DNA of 64,000 nt from Lewinella sp. 4G2 (GTDB lineage: Bacteria; Bacteroidota; Bacteroidia; Chitinophagales; Saprospiraceae). This document shows positions 28,522-39,361 of the stretch, piece after piece (position 1 is the stretch's first letter; every line of letters starts with the position of its first letter). Below the pieces are notes generated by a model. That model was not told the DNA's origin and made no database searches. It saw nothing but the letters and a program-made list of their open reading frames with translations. Both the position numbers and the translations under genes were made by a program. The stretch spans positions 1,612,001 through 1,676,000 of the forward strand of contig NZ_LVWJ02000014.1 in NCBI RefSeq assembly GCF_001625015.1, given 5' to 3'.

Positions 28522-31500
28522 ATGAAGTATAGTTTTTATACCTGTTGTCTTGCACTGTCCCTTGTTTGTTCCCTTCCGCTTTCAGCCACGCCCGATTGGG
28601 TGCCGGCTACGGAGAACGCGTCCGGTTCGTGGCGAGGAATCCCCTATACCCTTGCTTCCGTAAATGACAATACGGCGACTGACTATCTGCCCCTTCTTCG
28701 GGCAAAGGCGGGTTGGGCTGGAGTGGCCGCCATCGGTGGAAACGTGTTTTTCGACGCGAACAATGACGGCGCTGCCGCGGGTGCCAGCGAAGTAGGTCAG
28801 GCAGGAATTACCGTCACGGTATACGACGCCGCCGGGAACGAAGTGTGCGCGACGGTGACGGATGGCAACGGAGATTGGACCTGCACCGCCCTGGCGGACG
28901 GAGCCACCTTCCGCGTAGAATTTGCCGCCCCGGCTACGTCCAACCTGAGCGCCGCCGCCGTGGGAGCGGATAATGGTACCGACGTACAATTCGTGACGGC
29001 GGGAGATATGGACATCAGCTTTGGCGTATTCGATCCAGTAGGTTTTTGCCAGGATAATCCCCAATTGGCGACGGTCTGTTTCACTTCCAATTCAGACGCC
29101 GCTTCGGCAACGACCATCGTCATGGTGGAAGACGAAAACACCACGGATTTCGTACCCCGCGACCGGGTAGAAAGCGCCTCCGGGCAGGGTGGCCGCCGCC
29201 GTTGGGCCTGGACGCAGGGAAGTACCAACTTGAACGCGAATTACCCCATCATCGCTGAGCAAGGGAGTACTAAAGGGGAGGTCGGGACCACCTTCGGGCT
29301 GGCCTGGAATCCCTTCCAGAACAGCCTGTACTCCGGTGCCTACTACCGCGCCTTCGCCCCCATGAACGCGAATGCATCCAGCAACGGATTCGGGGAGGGC
29401 GTGATCTTCCGGCTCCCCGTCAATAACCGCGTAGTGGCGGACCCCGAAGTTTGGATCGACCTGGAAACCGTGCTCGGAGATGACGTCGCTGGCGTCTACG
29501 TACAGGATCCTTCCGGTTTCAACGCCAACCGTAACAACGTGGGCTACATAGGCCTTGGCTCCATCAAGGTAGCCGGTGACGGCAGTGAGCTCTACGCCGT
29601 CAACCTGGCTTCGCGGGAGGTGTACGTCATCCCCGTCAACGACGACGGCACGGCGGACGGCGCCGGCATCAAAACCTTCACCCTCCCCGCCGCCTGCGCG
29701 GGTACCTGGCCCGACGGCCGCCCACTGACGACGGCGCTCGGCCTGGGCGTTCACCCCGTAAGTGGCAGGGTGTACGCAACAACGACCTGTACCGGCCCAG
29801 CCGTGACGGACGTGACGGGTTACGTGTACTCCTTCGACCCTTCGGCCACCCCTGCGGGACCGGCGGACTTCAGCCTGGAACTGACCATTCCCCTCAACAT
29901 CAACCACCCGGCAACGGAAGGTTTTGGCTGGTCCCTCCACGAACTGCACGAATGGGAAACGCTGACGAGGCCGTACAGCACCAGCATCGGGACCAGCCAC
30001 TTCCAGGCCTGGCTGGGTGAGGTGGCCTTTGACCGCAACGACGCCGGGGGCTACGGGATGATCGTCGGGGAGCGGAACCGCTTCATGGATATGGTCAATG
30101 GCTCCCAGGAAGTGGCCGCCGGTATGATCTTCCGGGCCTGTGGCGACGAAGGGAGTTGGATGGTGAGTAACGCCGCGAGCTGCCCACCCTACACCTCCAC
30201 GGTCAACTGGTCATTTGATGCCCCCACTTCGGCGGGTAACAATACGGACGCCTCTGCTCGCTTCTTCCAGCACGTGGGCGTGGAGGGGGCCATGTCCGCC
30301 GGTACCGTAGTGGTTTACCCCGATGGCTCCGAGGTGGTGACGCCGGCCATGGACAACGTCAGTACTCAGGCAAACTCCGGTATTGCGTGGCTCTTTACCG
30401 AAACCGGGTTCCGTTCGCGCGACCTGCGGCTGATCCAGAATGCCGGTGGTTCCGCCCAATTCCAAAAAGCAAATAACTGGGGTGGGATCGCCATCCTGTG
30501 CAACACCGCCGAATTGCAGATTGGCAATTACGCCTGGATCGATGACAACCAGAATGGGGTGCAGGATGCCTTCGAACTTCCCCTCACCAACCTGCCCGTA
30601 ACGCTGTTCCGCCAGGAGACCGATGGTACCCTCACTCAGATCAGTACCACGACAACTGACGGTACCACCGGCCAGTACTTCTTCAATGATATTGAGCGAA
30701 ACACCGACTACGTCATCGCCTTTGGCACCCCCGACGCATCGGGCACCCTCACCGTTGACGGTGAGCCCCTGACGGCCGCTCCCAAAAATACCGGGGCGGG
30801 TAGCCGGCCAACGCTCAATGATTCCGACGTAGAATTTACCACGATCGACGGGCAGATGCTGCTGGCCATCACCTACACCTCGGCCGATACCAGTATCCAC
30901 TCTCTCGACGCTGGTTTTCAGCCCATGCTTTCTCCCGACTGTGAGATCACCTACAACCAGGTAAGCTCTTCGGAATGCGATCCGGCCACGATGACCTTTG
31001 ACCTCAACTTCAGCATCAACTGGGAGGATGCTCCCCGCCGGGGCGACTTTGAGTACGAGGTAGACGGAAGTGGCACCTTCGTCACCCTGCCCCGCAGCAA
31101 TCCGGACGCCATGGCCACCGAAGAAGTTATCACCATCCCCGGCCTGAGTTGCGCGACCAAGACCGTAGAGCTGCGATTCCAGAACCAGCCCGATTGCTCC
31201 CGTGAGGTGGCCTTTTTCTTTGGCCCGATCGATCCGGCGGGTTATATCTACTGCGTGCAGGACGGGGAAATTGTAACCGGAGGCACCGTATCGGTCGCCA
31301 CCCCCGCCAATGGCGCCTTTGAGTTCCTGACGATGGATGGTGAACTACTGGATGGTTCCAACGGCCGCTATGCCTTCGTGGCCATCGGCCCTCCCGGTAG
31401 CCCGGTTGTCGATGGGGAATACACCATTACCTATACGGGGCCACTGGGCGAGATCCTGGAACCCAACCCTGCCACTTACGGCGATGGCGACGACGTGCTC

Positions 31501-34500
31501 GACCCCACCGCAGGAACGCCCGACAATCTGAACGGAGACGATCCGCTGGAGATTGGTTCGGACATCAACGCTGCCGGCGACCAGTTGCAGGATTTTGCCC
31601 TGGCTTCCAACCCTTACTTCACGCGCTTCAATCTGGCCGGTGGGGACCCATTCGTGGACCTCAATAACCTACCCATCATCTGCAACCTTTGCGACGTGGC
31701 GGTGGTGCCGGATTTTGAGATCGCCTGTTCGTTCAATACGGCAACCAATACGAATGAATACACAATCACCAATCTCTCCGCGGTAACGGCCGAGGAACCG
31801 GCGGGCGAAGACCTCGTCGTCACGTTTGACGGTACGGAAGTGGCGCGAATCGCCCCCGATGCCAGTGGTACGACTGCCTTCCCGCCCATTACGGTAACGG
31901 CGGACCCCGGGGTGGCCTTCCCGCTCAGGGTGGCCTTTTCGACCCTCTCGGCCTGTGGCTCCACGACGCTCGTCAACCTGGACGCCTGTACGCCGGACTG
32001 CGTGGACGGCCCGGAAAGCCTGGGCGGTAACGTCTTTAATGATTTCGATTATAACGGCGCTGACGCAGGTGCCGGGGAACCGGGGCAAGTAAACGTACTG
32101 GTGCAGGTCTATGACTGTGAGGGCAACCTCGCCTGTGAAGTGTACACCAACGCGGAAGGAAACTGGTCCTGCAACGGGCTGACGGCCGGTGAGGATTACC
32201 GGGTGGAGTTCTCCACTCCACTGCAGCCCTTCTTACAACCCAGTATTGCCGGGGCCGATAACGAGACGAATACGCAACGGGTAACGGTGCCCACTTGCGA
32301 AGTAGACTATGCGGTGGTCAACCCCGCGGATGTATGTTTTGACCAACGGGTAGTGACACCGTGTTACATCAACCAGTCCGCCGCCGCACAGGCCGGTGGA
32401 GAGGTACTCGTCGACTTTGCCTACAACGGTACGGGGAGCATCCGCCAGGTTGCCTCGGGCGCGGAGATCGGCGCTACCTGGGGTGTAGCCTTCTCCGGGG
32501 CCGCTCAGACCCTATACGTAGCGGAAGTCATCCGCCGTCACTCCGGAACCGCCTCTACCAATCAGAACGTGATCTATTCGATTGATTACAGCAGCGGGAC
32601 GCCGAGTACGCCGGTTCCCTTCATCACGCTGAGTGGGGTGGGGGGCGTCCCCCGTGATTTGGCGGGAGCGCAGAACACGGATGCGGCTGCCTTCTTCGGC
32701 GCCGGCACCTCAGGTATCGGAGATATTGACCTGAACGAAGATGGCACCACCCTGTACGTAACCAATCTGGACGCGGGCCGGGTGGAGATCATCGATGTGG
32801 CTACGGCTACCATCACCGGTTCGATCACCTTTCCGGACGTCGGTAGCTGTACCCTACGCCCCTGGGCCCTGAAGGTGTTGGATGGTGAGATATACGCCGG
32901 CGCGGTGTGTGAGGATGCGCTGCGGGCCTACGTATTCCGGGCCAATGGCAACCAGTTTGAGGTGCTCGATCTGAACACCGCCGATTTGGGGGAGGACTAT
33001 TTCGATCTCTCCTACGTGCGGGAGACAGTCTGGGCCTTGAACCCCACCTTCTTCGGTTCCAATGAGTGTAATGCCAACCAATTGATTCCTACCGCTACGC
33101 AGTGGAACTTGTGGAGAAACTCTTACCCACCCGCTATTTGTGGAGATCCCTTCGGTGATGGAATCGACTACACCATTTTCCCCCAAGCTATCCTGGCCGA
33201 CATTGAGTTTGACGATGACGGTTCCATTGTGCTGGGTTTCCTCGACCGCACCGGTCTGCAGGGAGGTTTCCGTCAGCCAGATCTGGACGGAAATGGCGAA
33301 TTCATCACCATCGCTGGTGGCGACATCATCAGGATCTGTGCCACCGAAACGGGCTATGCGCCGGAAGGAACGACGGGCTGCGCCCAGAATGACACCGGTG
33401 ACGATCCAAATTACGACCCGATTGGCTCCGGTAATTTCGCGCCCAACCGCGCGTTGGACGACGGCGCTGAATTCTACAACGGTGACGATTGGTTAAATAA
33501 CAACGGCCAGGGCGAGCACTACGAAACTGCCGTTGGGGGATTGGTACTGCTGCCCAGATCCGGCGAAGTGGCCGTATCTGTTTACGACCCCATCAACGGA
33601 CGCTTTAACTCCGGTGGGGTAAAGTGGCTAAGCAACACGACCGGGGAAGCCTTACGTGCGCGGGAACTCTACCAGATCAGCGCCAACCCAGGGACTTTCG
33701 CCAAGGCAGCTGGCATCGGTGACCTTGAACTCATCTGTGCCCCGCTCCCCATTCAGATCGGTAACTACGTATGGGAGGATACGGACCAGGATGGCGTTCA
33801 GGATGCCTGTGAGGACCCAATCGCGAATATCCCGGTGTCCCTCTACAATAAGAACACCATGATGTTCGAAGCCGTAACAACTACGGGAACAAAAGGGCGC
33901 TACTATTTCGATGACGTAGAGAGTAATACCGATTACGCCATCGTCTTCGGCTATGACCATACCACCATGACCGGCCCGTGGGATAATACCCGCGACAAAT
34001 TGATCCTGGACGGTACGACTTACGTACTCACCACCAACGATGCGGATGGCACAAATCCCCTCGGACCGGACGCCAATGACCTCAATGATTCGGACGGCCA
34101 ACTAATGGACATGGCGGGGCTGACTCAGTACCCCATTATCAGCTACCGGACGGCGGATACGACCGACCATACCCTGGATCTCGGGCTCTTCCCCATTGAG
34201 TACGACCTGGCCCTGCGGAAAACGCTATCGCCCGGTCAGGCGGCTGGCTTCCGCCCCGGTGACGCCGTGAGTTTTGATATTGAGGTAATCAACCAGGGGG
34301 ATACCGTAGCCTACGACATCGTAGTGGGAGACAGCATTCCTTCCGGAGTGACCTACACTAGTGTCTCCCCCGCCGCGGGTACGGGAGCCCTCAGTTCCGC
34401 CGCGGGCGTGATGCTTGACTTCGTCGACGATTACGCGACGTCGGAAAGCTTTACGATTGATTCCCTGAATGCGGGTGACTCCGTCATCTTTACCATCAGT

Positions 34501-37239
34501 GTTACCATTGATGCCATCGCGACGAGCCAGGACTTACGGCCCTTCATCAATACGGCCGAAATCCAAGCGTTTGACGACGATCAGAACCCGGGTAATACCC
34601 CACCCGAAGACGTGGATTCCACTCCCGATACCAACTTCGGTAATGATGCTGGTGGAGAACCGCAGTCCGACGCCGATAACGATACTGAAGGTGACGGTAC
34701 CGGTACCATCGGTGATGGTGTCGCCGCTACCGACGAGGACGATGCGGACCCCGCCCTCATTCCCATTTTTGACCTTGCGCTCGTAAAGGCCATTGATGCG
34801 GGAAGTCTGAGCCCTACCGGTAATTATCCCGGTGGTACGGACATCACCTTTAACGTCGACGTCTGTAACCAGGGGACGGAACCCGTCACCAACGTGTGGA
34901 TCAAGGATTACATCCCCTGTGGTCTGGATGCGAACGGGCCAATAATGGATGGGCTCAACCCGGGTTGGTCCCGCTTTAGCCCCGCCGGTTCCGGGCCCCA
35001 GACGGTGAACGACTCCGTATTCTTCCAAATCACTACAGAAATTGCGCCCGGTGATTGTGAGCGGGTACCGATCGTGCTCCGCCGCCGTTTCAACACCGGC
35101 CTTTCCGCCGGCTGCCCGGCCATCCCGCTGGATGACTTCCTGACTAACGTGGCGGAAATCCGCCAGTTTGAGGATACGGAGGGCAACTCCCCTCCAGACT
35201 TTGATTCTACGCCGGACGGCGACGAGGATAACGACCCCGGTGGTATGGTCGCTGACGTCACGGATAATATCCTGACCGGTGACGGTACCGGCGCGGTGCC
35301 TAGTAACGACCCCGCTACCGACGAAGACGACGCCGACCCCGCCGGACTGGACGCTTTTGATCTGGCCATCTTCAAGGTGATCGACACCCTGGCCAGCCCC
35401 TCCCCCTATCTCTTCGGGCAGATCGTTAAGTTTGACATCGGCGTAATCAGCCAGGGCAACCTGGAAGCGGACGAGGTGGTCATCACCGATCTCGTACCAC
35501 CGGGCCTATCCTACGACCCCACCTTTGGGATGAATGCGGCTACTGGCTGGGTAGGCGCTACTGGTGCGGACGAAGTAACGTTAACCATTGACCCGACGGA
35601 GGCAGGTATCAACGTCACGAACGACGGCCAGCCCCTGGGCTTCTTTGATACGGCCATTGTCAGTATCTGGCTCCAGATCGATCCCGTCGCGGATCCAATG
35701 GGTGATAGTGACTACATCAACCTGGCCGAAATCACCAGTGGCACCTTCACTAACCCGACGACCAATGATCCGGTAACGGTTACCGCTGACGGTGATTCTC
35801 CTTATGGCCTCGGCCGTGGCAACGATACGGGTGCCGGCGTAAACACGGACGACGATAACGAAACGCTGGACGATGCACCCGGTGAGGACATTGACAGCCA
35901 GGATGGTGCCTTCGTCGAAGTAGTCGGGCTTACCCTCGGTAGCACCGTCTTTGTCGACGCGGACAACAATGGACTGCAGGATGGCGTAGCCGATACTGGC
36001 ATCGCCAACGTAACCGTACAACTCTTCGACGCGGCCACGATGATGCAGATCATGACCGGCCCCGACGGACTGGTAGGAACGGCCGACGACGCCGATGCTA
36101 CCCCAGTCACTACGGACGAAAACGGAGACTACCTCTTCGGTAACCTCGCCCCCGGCGATTACTACGTGGTCATCCCAATGGACGCCGTACCGACCGACTT
36201 CCCCCTCTCCTCCAACGCAACCTCGACGGGCTTTACTGAAGAAGACCCCGACGGTGCCGACCCCGATAATCCGGCGGATGATAGGGACGGAGATGACAAC
36301 GGCCTCCAAACCGGCGGCAGTGGAACTTCCGTCACCTCCGGCGTGATCACTCTGTCCGTAGGGGATGAACCTACTGCAGCCGACGGTGAAACCGAGCAGG
36401 GTAGTGGCCAGGATGAACGACCGGAACTCGGCTTCCTGGACGACAATGGTAACATGACCTTGGACTTCGGCTTCTTCGCTCCCGTAGCCGTTGGGGATAC
36501 CGCCTTCGTGGACCTCAACGACGATGGCCTCCAAACACCCGGGGAGCCCGGGATCGGTGGCGTCACGGTTACCCTCCTGGACAGCGATGGCAATCAAGTG
36601 ACAACGGACGCTGACGGAAATACCATCACTGGAACGACGACAACCAATCCGGATGGCAGCTATGGTTTCGACAACCTACCCCCTGGCGCCTACTCTGTAG
36701 TATTCGACATCAGTACAGCGGACAATGCTGAGTTCTACACTTTCACCTCCCCCAATGCGGGAGCGGACGACGGCCTAGATTCTGACAATACCACCTTGTT
36801 GGCTGATTCGGTGGCGCAGAGCGACCCCACTTCCGCGCTGCTGAGCGGGGAGGTGGATCTTACTTTGGACGTCGGGGTACGTTGTAACCTGCAACTCAGC
36901 CTCGCCGAGCCGTTTACGATCTGTGGTACCCAACCCATCGACTTGCTGAATGGCGTTACGATCAATCCAGACATCTCGACCACTTTTGGTGCTACCTGGA
37001 CGACTCCGGATGGTAGTGGCGCATTTCTGGATGATAACGGTGACGTACTTGCACCTCCCTACCGCTTCGGTACGGCAGTCCGTTACCAGCCCGGCCGTAC
37101 TGACGGTCCTCGCGGTTCGGTAACCTTCGTGCTGACCACGGACGACCCCGACGGCCCCTGTGAGGCCATCAGCGATTCGGTCACCATCCAGGTGCTCAAC
37201 GTGGATTGCGGTAATTTCTTTTGGGACGGTGGGGAGTAA
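28522..37239 (+). CDS. Giant modular surface protein (SdrD_B, propeller-like and DUF11 repeats), paralogue 2
   Basis: 2,905 residues from ATG 28522, which gives a clean signal peptide (MKYSFYTCCLALSLVCSLPLSA); an ATG at 28498 adds eight residues. The order of modules mirrors paralogue 1: SdrD_B (about 68-175), propeller-like region (180-660), SdrD_B (from about 665), Ig-like linker, SdrD_B (from about 1165), propeller-like region (1275-1740), SdrD_B (from about 1745), three DUF11 repeats (near 1893, 2085, 2280), two SdrD_B (near 2472 and 2655) and the shared C-terminal domain ending VDCGNFFWDGGE. Expected to be exported and surface-exposed, perhaps in adhesion or biofilm. Two 17-bp motif copies sit in calcium-loop positions of its first and third SdrD_B domains. 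Confidence 0.88.
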   Translation: MKYSFYTCCLALSLVCSLPLSATPDWVPATENASGSWRGIPYTLASVNDNTATDYLPLLRAKAGWAGVAAIGGNVFFDANNDGAAAGASEVGQAGITVTVYDAAGNEVCATVTDGNGDWTCTALADGATFRVEFAAPATSNLSAAAVGADNGTDVQFVTAGDMDISFGVFDPVGFCQDNPQLATVCFTSNSDAASATTIVMVEDENTTDFVPRDRVESASGQGGRRRWAWTQGSTNLNANYPIIAEQGSTKGEVGTTFGLAWNPFQNSLYSGAYYRAFAPMNANASSNGFGEGVIFRLPVNNRVVADPEVWIDLETVLGDDVAGVYVQDPSGFNANRNNVGYIGLGSIKVAGDGSELYAVNLASREVYVIPVNDDGTADGAGIKTFTLPAACAGTWPDGRPLTTALGLGVHPVSGRVYATTTCTGPAVTDVTGYVYSFDPSATPAGPADFSLELTIPLNINHPATEGFGWSLHELHEWETLTRPYSTSIGTSHFQAWLGEVAFDRNDAGGYGMIVGERNRFMDMVNGSQEVAAGMIFRACGDEGSWMVSNAASCPPYTSTVNWSFDAPTSAGNNTDASARFFQHVGVEGAMSAGTVVVYPDGSEVVTPAMDNVSTQANSGIAWLFTETGFRSRDLRLIQNAGGSAQFQKANNWGGIAILCNTAELQIGNYAWIDDNQNGVQDAFELPLTNLPVTLFRQETDGTLTQISTTTTDGTTGQYFFNDIERNTDYVIAFGTPDASGTLTVDGEPLTAAPKNTGAGSRPTLNDSDVEFTTIDGQMLLAITYTSADTSIHSLDAGFQPMLSPDCEITYNQVSSSECDPATMTFDLNFSINWEDAPRRGDFEYEVDGSGTFVTLPRSNPDAMATEEVITIPGLSCATKTVELRFQNQPDCSREVAFFFGPIDPAGYIYCVQDGEIVTGGTVSVATPANGAFEFLTMDGELLDGSNGRYAFVAIGPPGSPVVDGEYTITYTGPLGEILEPNPATYGDGDDVLDPTAGTPDNLNGDDPLEIGSDINAAGDQLQDFALASNPYFTRFNLAGGDPFVDLNNLPIICNLCDVAVVPDFEIACSFNTATNTNEYTITNLSAVTAEEPAGEDLVVTFDGTEVARIAPDASGTTAFPPITVTADPGVAFPLRVAFSTLSACGSTTLVNLDACTPDCVDGPESLGGNVFNDFDYNGADAGAGEPGQVNVLVQVYDCEGNLACEVYTNAEGNWSCNGLTAGEDYRVEFSTPLQPFLQPSIAGADNETNTQRVTVPTCEVDYAVVNPADVCFDQRVVTPCYINQSAAAQAGGEVLVDFAYNGTGSIRQVASGAEIGATWGVAFSGAAQTLYVAEVIRRHSGTASTNQNVIYSIDYSSGTPSTPVPFITLSGVGGVPRDLAGAQNTDAAAFFGAGTSGIGDIDLNEDGTTLYVTNLDAGRVEIIDVATATITGSITFPDVGSCTLRPWALKVLDGEIYAGAVCEDALRAYVFRANGNQFEVLDLNTADLGEDYFDLSYVRETVWALNPTFFGSNECNANQLIPTATQWNLWRNSYPPAICGDPFGDGIDYTIFPQAILADIEFDDDGSIVLGFLDRTGLQGGFRQPDLDGNGEFITIAGGDIIRICATETGYAPEGTTGCAQNDTGDDPNYDPIGSGNFAPNRALDDGAEFYNGDDWLNNNGQGEHYETAVGGLVLLPRSGEVAVSVYDPINGRFNSGGVKWLSNTTGEALRARELYQISANPGTFAKAAGIGDLELICAPLPIQIGNYVWEDTDQDGVQDACEDPIANIPVSLYNKNTMMFEAVTTTGTKGRYYFDDVESNTDYAIVFGYDHTTMTGPWDNTRDKLILDGTTYVLTTNDADGTNPLGPDANDLNDSDGQLMDMAGLTQYPIISYRTADTTDHTLDLGLFPIEYDLALRKTLSPGQAAGFRPGDAVSFDIEVINQGDTVAYDIVVGDSIPSGVTYTSVSPAAGTGALSSAAGVMLDFVDDYATSESFTIDSLNAGDSVIFTISVTIDAIATSQDLRPFINTAEIQAFDDDQNPGNTPPEDVDSTPDTNFGNDAGGEPQSDADNDTEGDGTGTIGDGVAATDEDDADPALIPIFDLALVKAIDAGSLSPTGNYPGGTDITFNVDVCNQGTEPVTNVWIKDYIPCGLDANGPIMDGLNPGWSRFSPAGSGPQTVNDSVFFQITTEIAPGDCERVPIVLRRRFNTGLSAGCPAIPLDDFLTNVAEIRQFEDTEGNSPPDFDSTPDGDEDNDPGGMVADVTDNILTGDGTGAVPSNDPATDEDDADPAGLDAFDLAIFKVIDTLASPSPYLFGQIVKFDIGVISQGNLEADEVVITDLVPPGLSYDPTFGMNAATGWVGATGADEVTLTIDPTEAGINVTNDGQPLGFFDTAIVSIWLQIDPVADPMGDSDYINLAEITSGTFTNPTTNDPVTVTADGDSPYGLGRGNDTGAGVNTDDDNETLDDAPGEDIDSQDGAFVEVVGLTLGSTVFVDADNNGLQDGVADTGIANVTVQLFDAATMMQIMTGPDGLVGTADDADATPVTTDENGDYLFGNLAPGDYYVVIPMDAVPTDFPLSSNATSTGFTEEDPDGADPDNPADDRDGDDNGLQTGGSGTSVTSGVITLSVGDEPTAADGETEQGSGQDERPELGFLDDNGNMTLDFGFFAPVAVGDTAFVDLNDDGLQTPGEPGIGGVTVTLLDSDGNQVTTDADGNTITGTTTTNPDGSYGFDNLPPGAYSVVFDISTADNAEFYTFTSPNAGADDGLDSDNTTLLADSVAQSDPTSALLSGEVDLTLDVGVRCNLQLSLAEPFTICGTQPIDLLNGVTINPDISTTFGATWTTPDGSGAFLDDNGDVLAPPYRFGTAVRYQPGRTDGPRGSVTFVLTTDDPDGPCEAISDSVTIQVLNVDCGNFFWDGGE
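28768..28784 (-). repeat. 17-bp dispersed motif, copy 9
   Basis: Exact match (Y=C, N=G), antisense in giant 2, in the SdrD_B loop NNDGAAAGASE. Confidence 0.9.
32056..32072 (-). repeat. 17-bp dispersed motif, copy 10
   Basis: Exact match (Y=T, N=T), antisense in giant 2, in the SdrD_B loop YNGADAGAGE. Confidence 0.9.
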
Positions 37240-37259
37240 TCACCAGAGATTCTAGCGTA

Positions 37260-37296
37260 AAAAAGGGCACGAGATACTTCATCTCGTGCCCTTTTT
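37260..37296. terminator. Bidirectional terminator between giant 2 and the TonB-receptor pseudogene
   Basis: A perfect 16-bp stem, 37260-37275 with 37281-37296, starts with AAAAAGGG and ends with CCCTTTTT around the loop ACTTC, so both strands end in a U run. Confidence 0.95.
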
Positions 37297-37318
37297 ATGT
37301 CCCGTTGAGTGACGAAGA

Positions 37319-39310
37319 TCACCAACGCCACTTCACCCCAGCCACTCCATTAATCCCCGCCGCAGGCTGGAAATACCTTCCCCCGAACCGGGGATTCAAA
37401 TCATTGCCGAAACTCATTTCCTGATCAAGCAGGTTGTTGCCGGAGAGAAATACATCCCAGCGGCCAGCGCGCCAGCCAAGACGGGCCCGGAGGAGGTGGT
37501 AGGCATTCCCGAAAACGGTACCAGCGTCGTTGAGCGGAATGGCATCGGTGTAGTTGTAGTGCACGTTTGCGTAGAGGCCAGTTGCGAAGCCGTAATCCAC
37601 CAGTAGGTTAATTGTGTGGGGGGCGGAACCGGGAAGTTGCGCGCCACTGACGTCGTTACCGTCGCGGACGAAATCGCGGTAGGTGAATTCCTGGTAGGTA
37701 TAGTTCGCCCCGAGTTGCAACTGCTCGAGTAAGGCGTAACGTCCGCTGATTTCAATCCCGTACTGGCGGGTCCCCCCGGCGTTCTGGAATAAGCGCGTAT
37801 CCCGTTCGTCCGAAAATGTGGTGATGGATTCCCGTAGATTGAAGTGATAGATCGCGAGTTCGTAGCTTATTCGATCAAGATTGCCCTTGGCCCCGACTTC
37901 GTAGTTTACCCCGCGTTCGGGGGCGAGGGTGACGTTCAGGCTGCCCTCGTTGGTACGGAATTCGTCGAGCGTGGGCGGGCTGAAACCATCGGCTACGCTG
38001 GCGTAAATACTCACGGACCTCAATTCCTTCAGGACGGCCAGGCGTGGGCTAAGTACCAAGCCAAAATCACTTTCCGCCGCTCCCGGCTGGGCGTTGGCGT
38101 CAAACGTCCGGTCTACCTGATAGCGGAGGGTATTGGCGCTGAGGCCAGCCGTCACCCGCCAGCCGGCGGATAGGTCCAGGATGGCCTGGGCGAAGCCGAT
38201 CCCCTGGCGGGTGTCGATCTCATCGCTGAAATTGAGGTCCGCCGGTTGGCCACCGTCGTTGCCAAAGTTATTGGCCATTCGGTACTGAAGTTGGTACTCG
38301 CCACCGACGCTGGTCTTGAGGGCGGCGGTACCCAGGGCGAAGGTCCGTTCGAAGGTCGTCCGGCCGCCGGCGCCGAGGTTGGTTTCCCGTTTGTAGTCGA
38401 AGTTGAAGGGGTGGTCGAAGTAAAAGCCGGTGGCGTAGATGGTGGACTCGTTGGTCCATTGATCGCCGGTCCAGTTTTGGGTGAGGCCGATCAGTGCGTT
38501 GTGGTAATTGATGCTGGCGTTGGTAACTGCAGAACCGGGTCGGGCCTGCCTCCGGTTCTCCTCTAGTTACTCGGCATTTAGTCCACCGGGGAGGTCGTAG
38601 CTCAGGTCGGTGTAGAGGGCGGAGAGCCTTAGTTTTCGGTTTTTACCGGCCATAAAGTGTTGGGCCAACTCAACTGTTTGCCGGAAGAGACCACTGTGGT
38701 CGCGGTATCCGTCCGTCCGTTGGGCGGCGTACCGGAGTTGGTGGGTTCGGTTGCCCTTCCCACCCTGCACCTGCGCCAGCGCCCGAAAAAAGCCGTAGCT
38801 GCCGCCGTTGATCTCGGTGCTTACCCGATTACTCAGCGTATCCGTGCTGAGGAGGAGCGTGCCGGCCGTACTCGCCCCGTAAAGACTGCCGGCGGGGCCC
38901 TTGATGACCTCGGTCCGGTCGACGTTGCCGGCGTCGAGGAAGTTGAGTTGCGTGTCGCCGCCGGGCTCGGTGAAGGGAATGCCGTTCCAGTAAACCTTGA
39001 GATTACGGACGCCGAAAGGGGACCGTAAAGTGCTGCCCCGCACGCTGACGCGGTAGCTGCCCGGCGCCCGTTGTTCGAAGCGGACGCCGGCAATGGTGTT
39101 CATGGCGGGGAGGAGGTCGTTGCCAGGGAAGTTGGCGATGGCTTGTTGGTCGAGGGTGGCTACGGCCGCCGCCACCCGTTTGGCGGAAGATCCGCTGCGG
39201 TAGGCCTGGACGGTGACTTCCTGGAGGTCAGTCGCCAGAGTGTCCTGGGCGCTTAGGGATATTGCGGAAAAGCAAACAATGAGGAGTAGGGTAAAGCGGC
39301 TCGAAGTCAT
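37319..39310 (-). pseudogene. TonB-dependent outer-membrane receptor interrupted by one in-frame stop
   Basis: The first 247 codons (39310-38570) encode a signal peptide, a plug domain (LQEVTVQAYRSGS ... NTIAGVRFEQRAPGSYRVSVRG ... DRTEVIKGPAGSLYGASTAGTLLL) and the first barrel strands. A TAA at 38569-38567 stops the frame after LPGGLNAE. The same frame then continues without shift, LEENRRQARPG..., through the rest of the barrel to a normal receptor end (FGGRYFQPAAGINGVAGVKWRW) at 37319. Receptors of this family usually read LNAE-(Q/E)-...NRRQARP here, so a CAA-to-TAA change is likely. The two parts together are about 662 residues, full length. A base-calling error or suppression cannot be excluded. 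Confidence 0.85.
38767..38783 (+). repeat. 17-bp dispersed motif, copy 11
   Basis: Exact match (Y=T, N=C), antisense to the TonB-receptor pseudogene, whose strand reads ALAQVQ. Confidence 0.9.
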
Positions 39311-39361
39311 GGACGAAGGTAACTGCAGAGGCAGCGTAGAGTTCTTTTAGAAAATAAAGGA

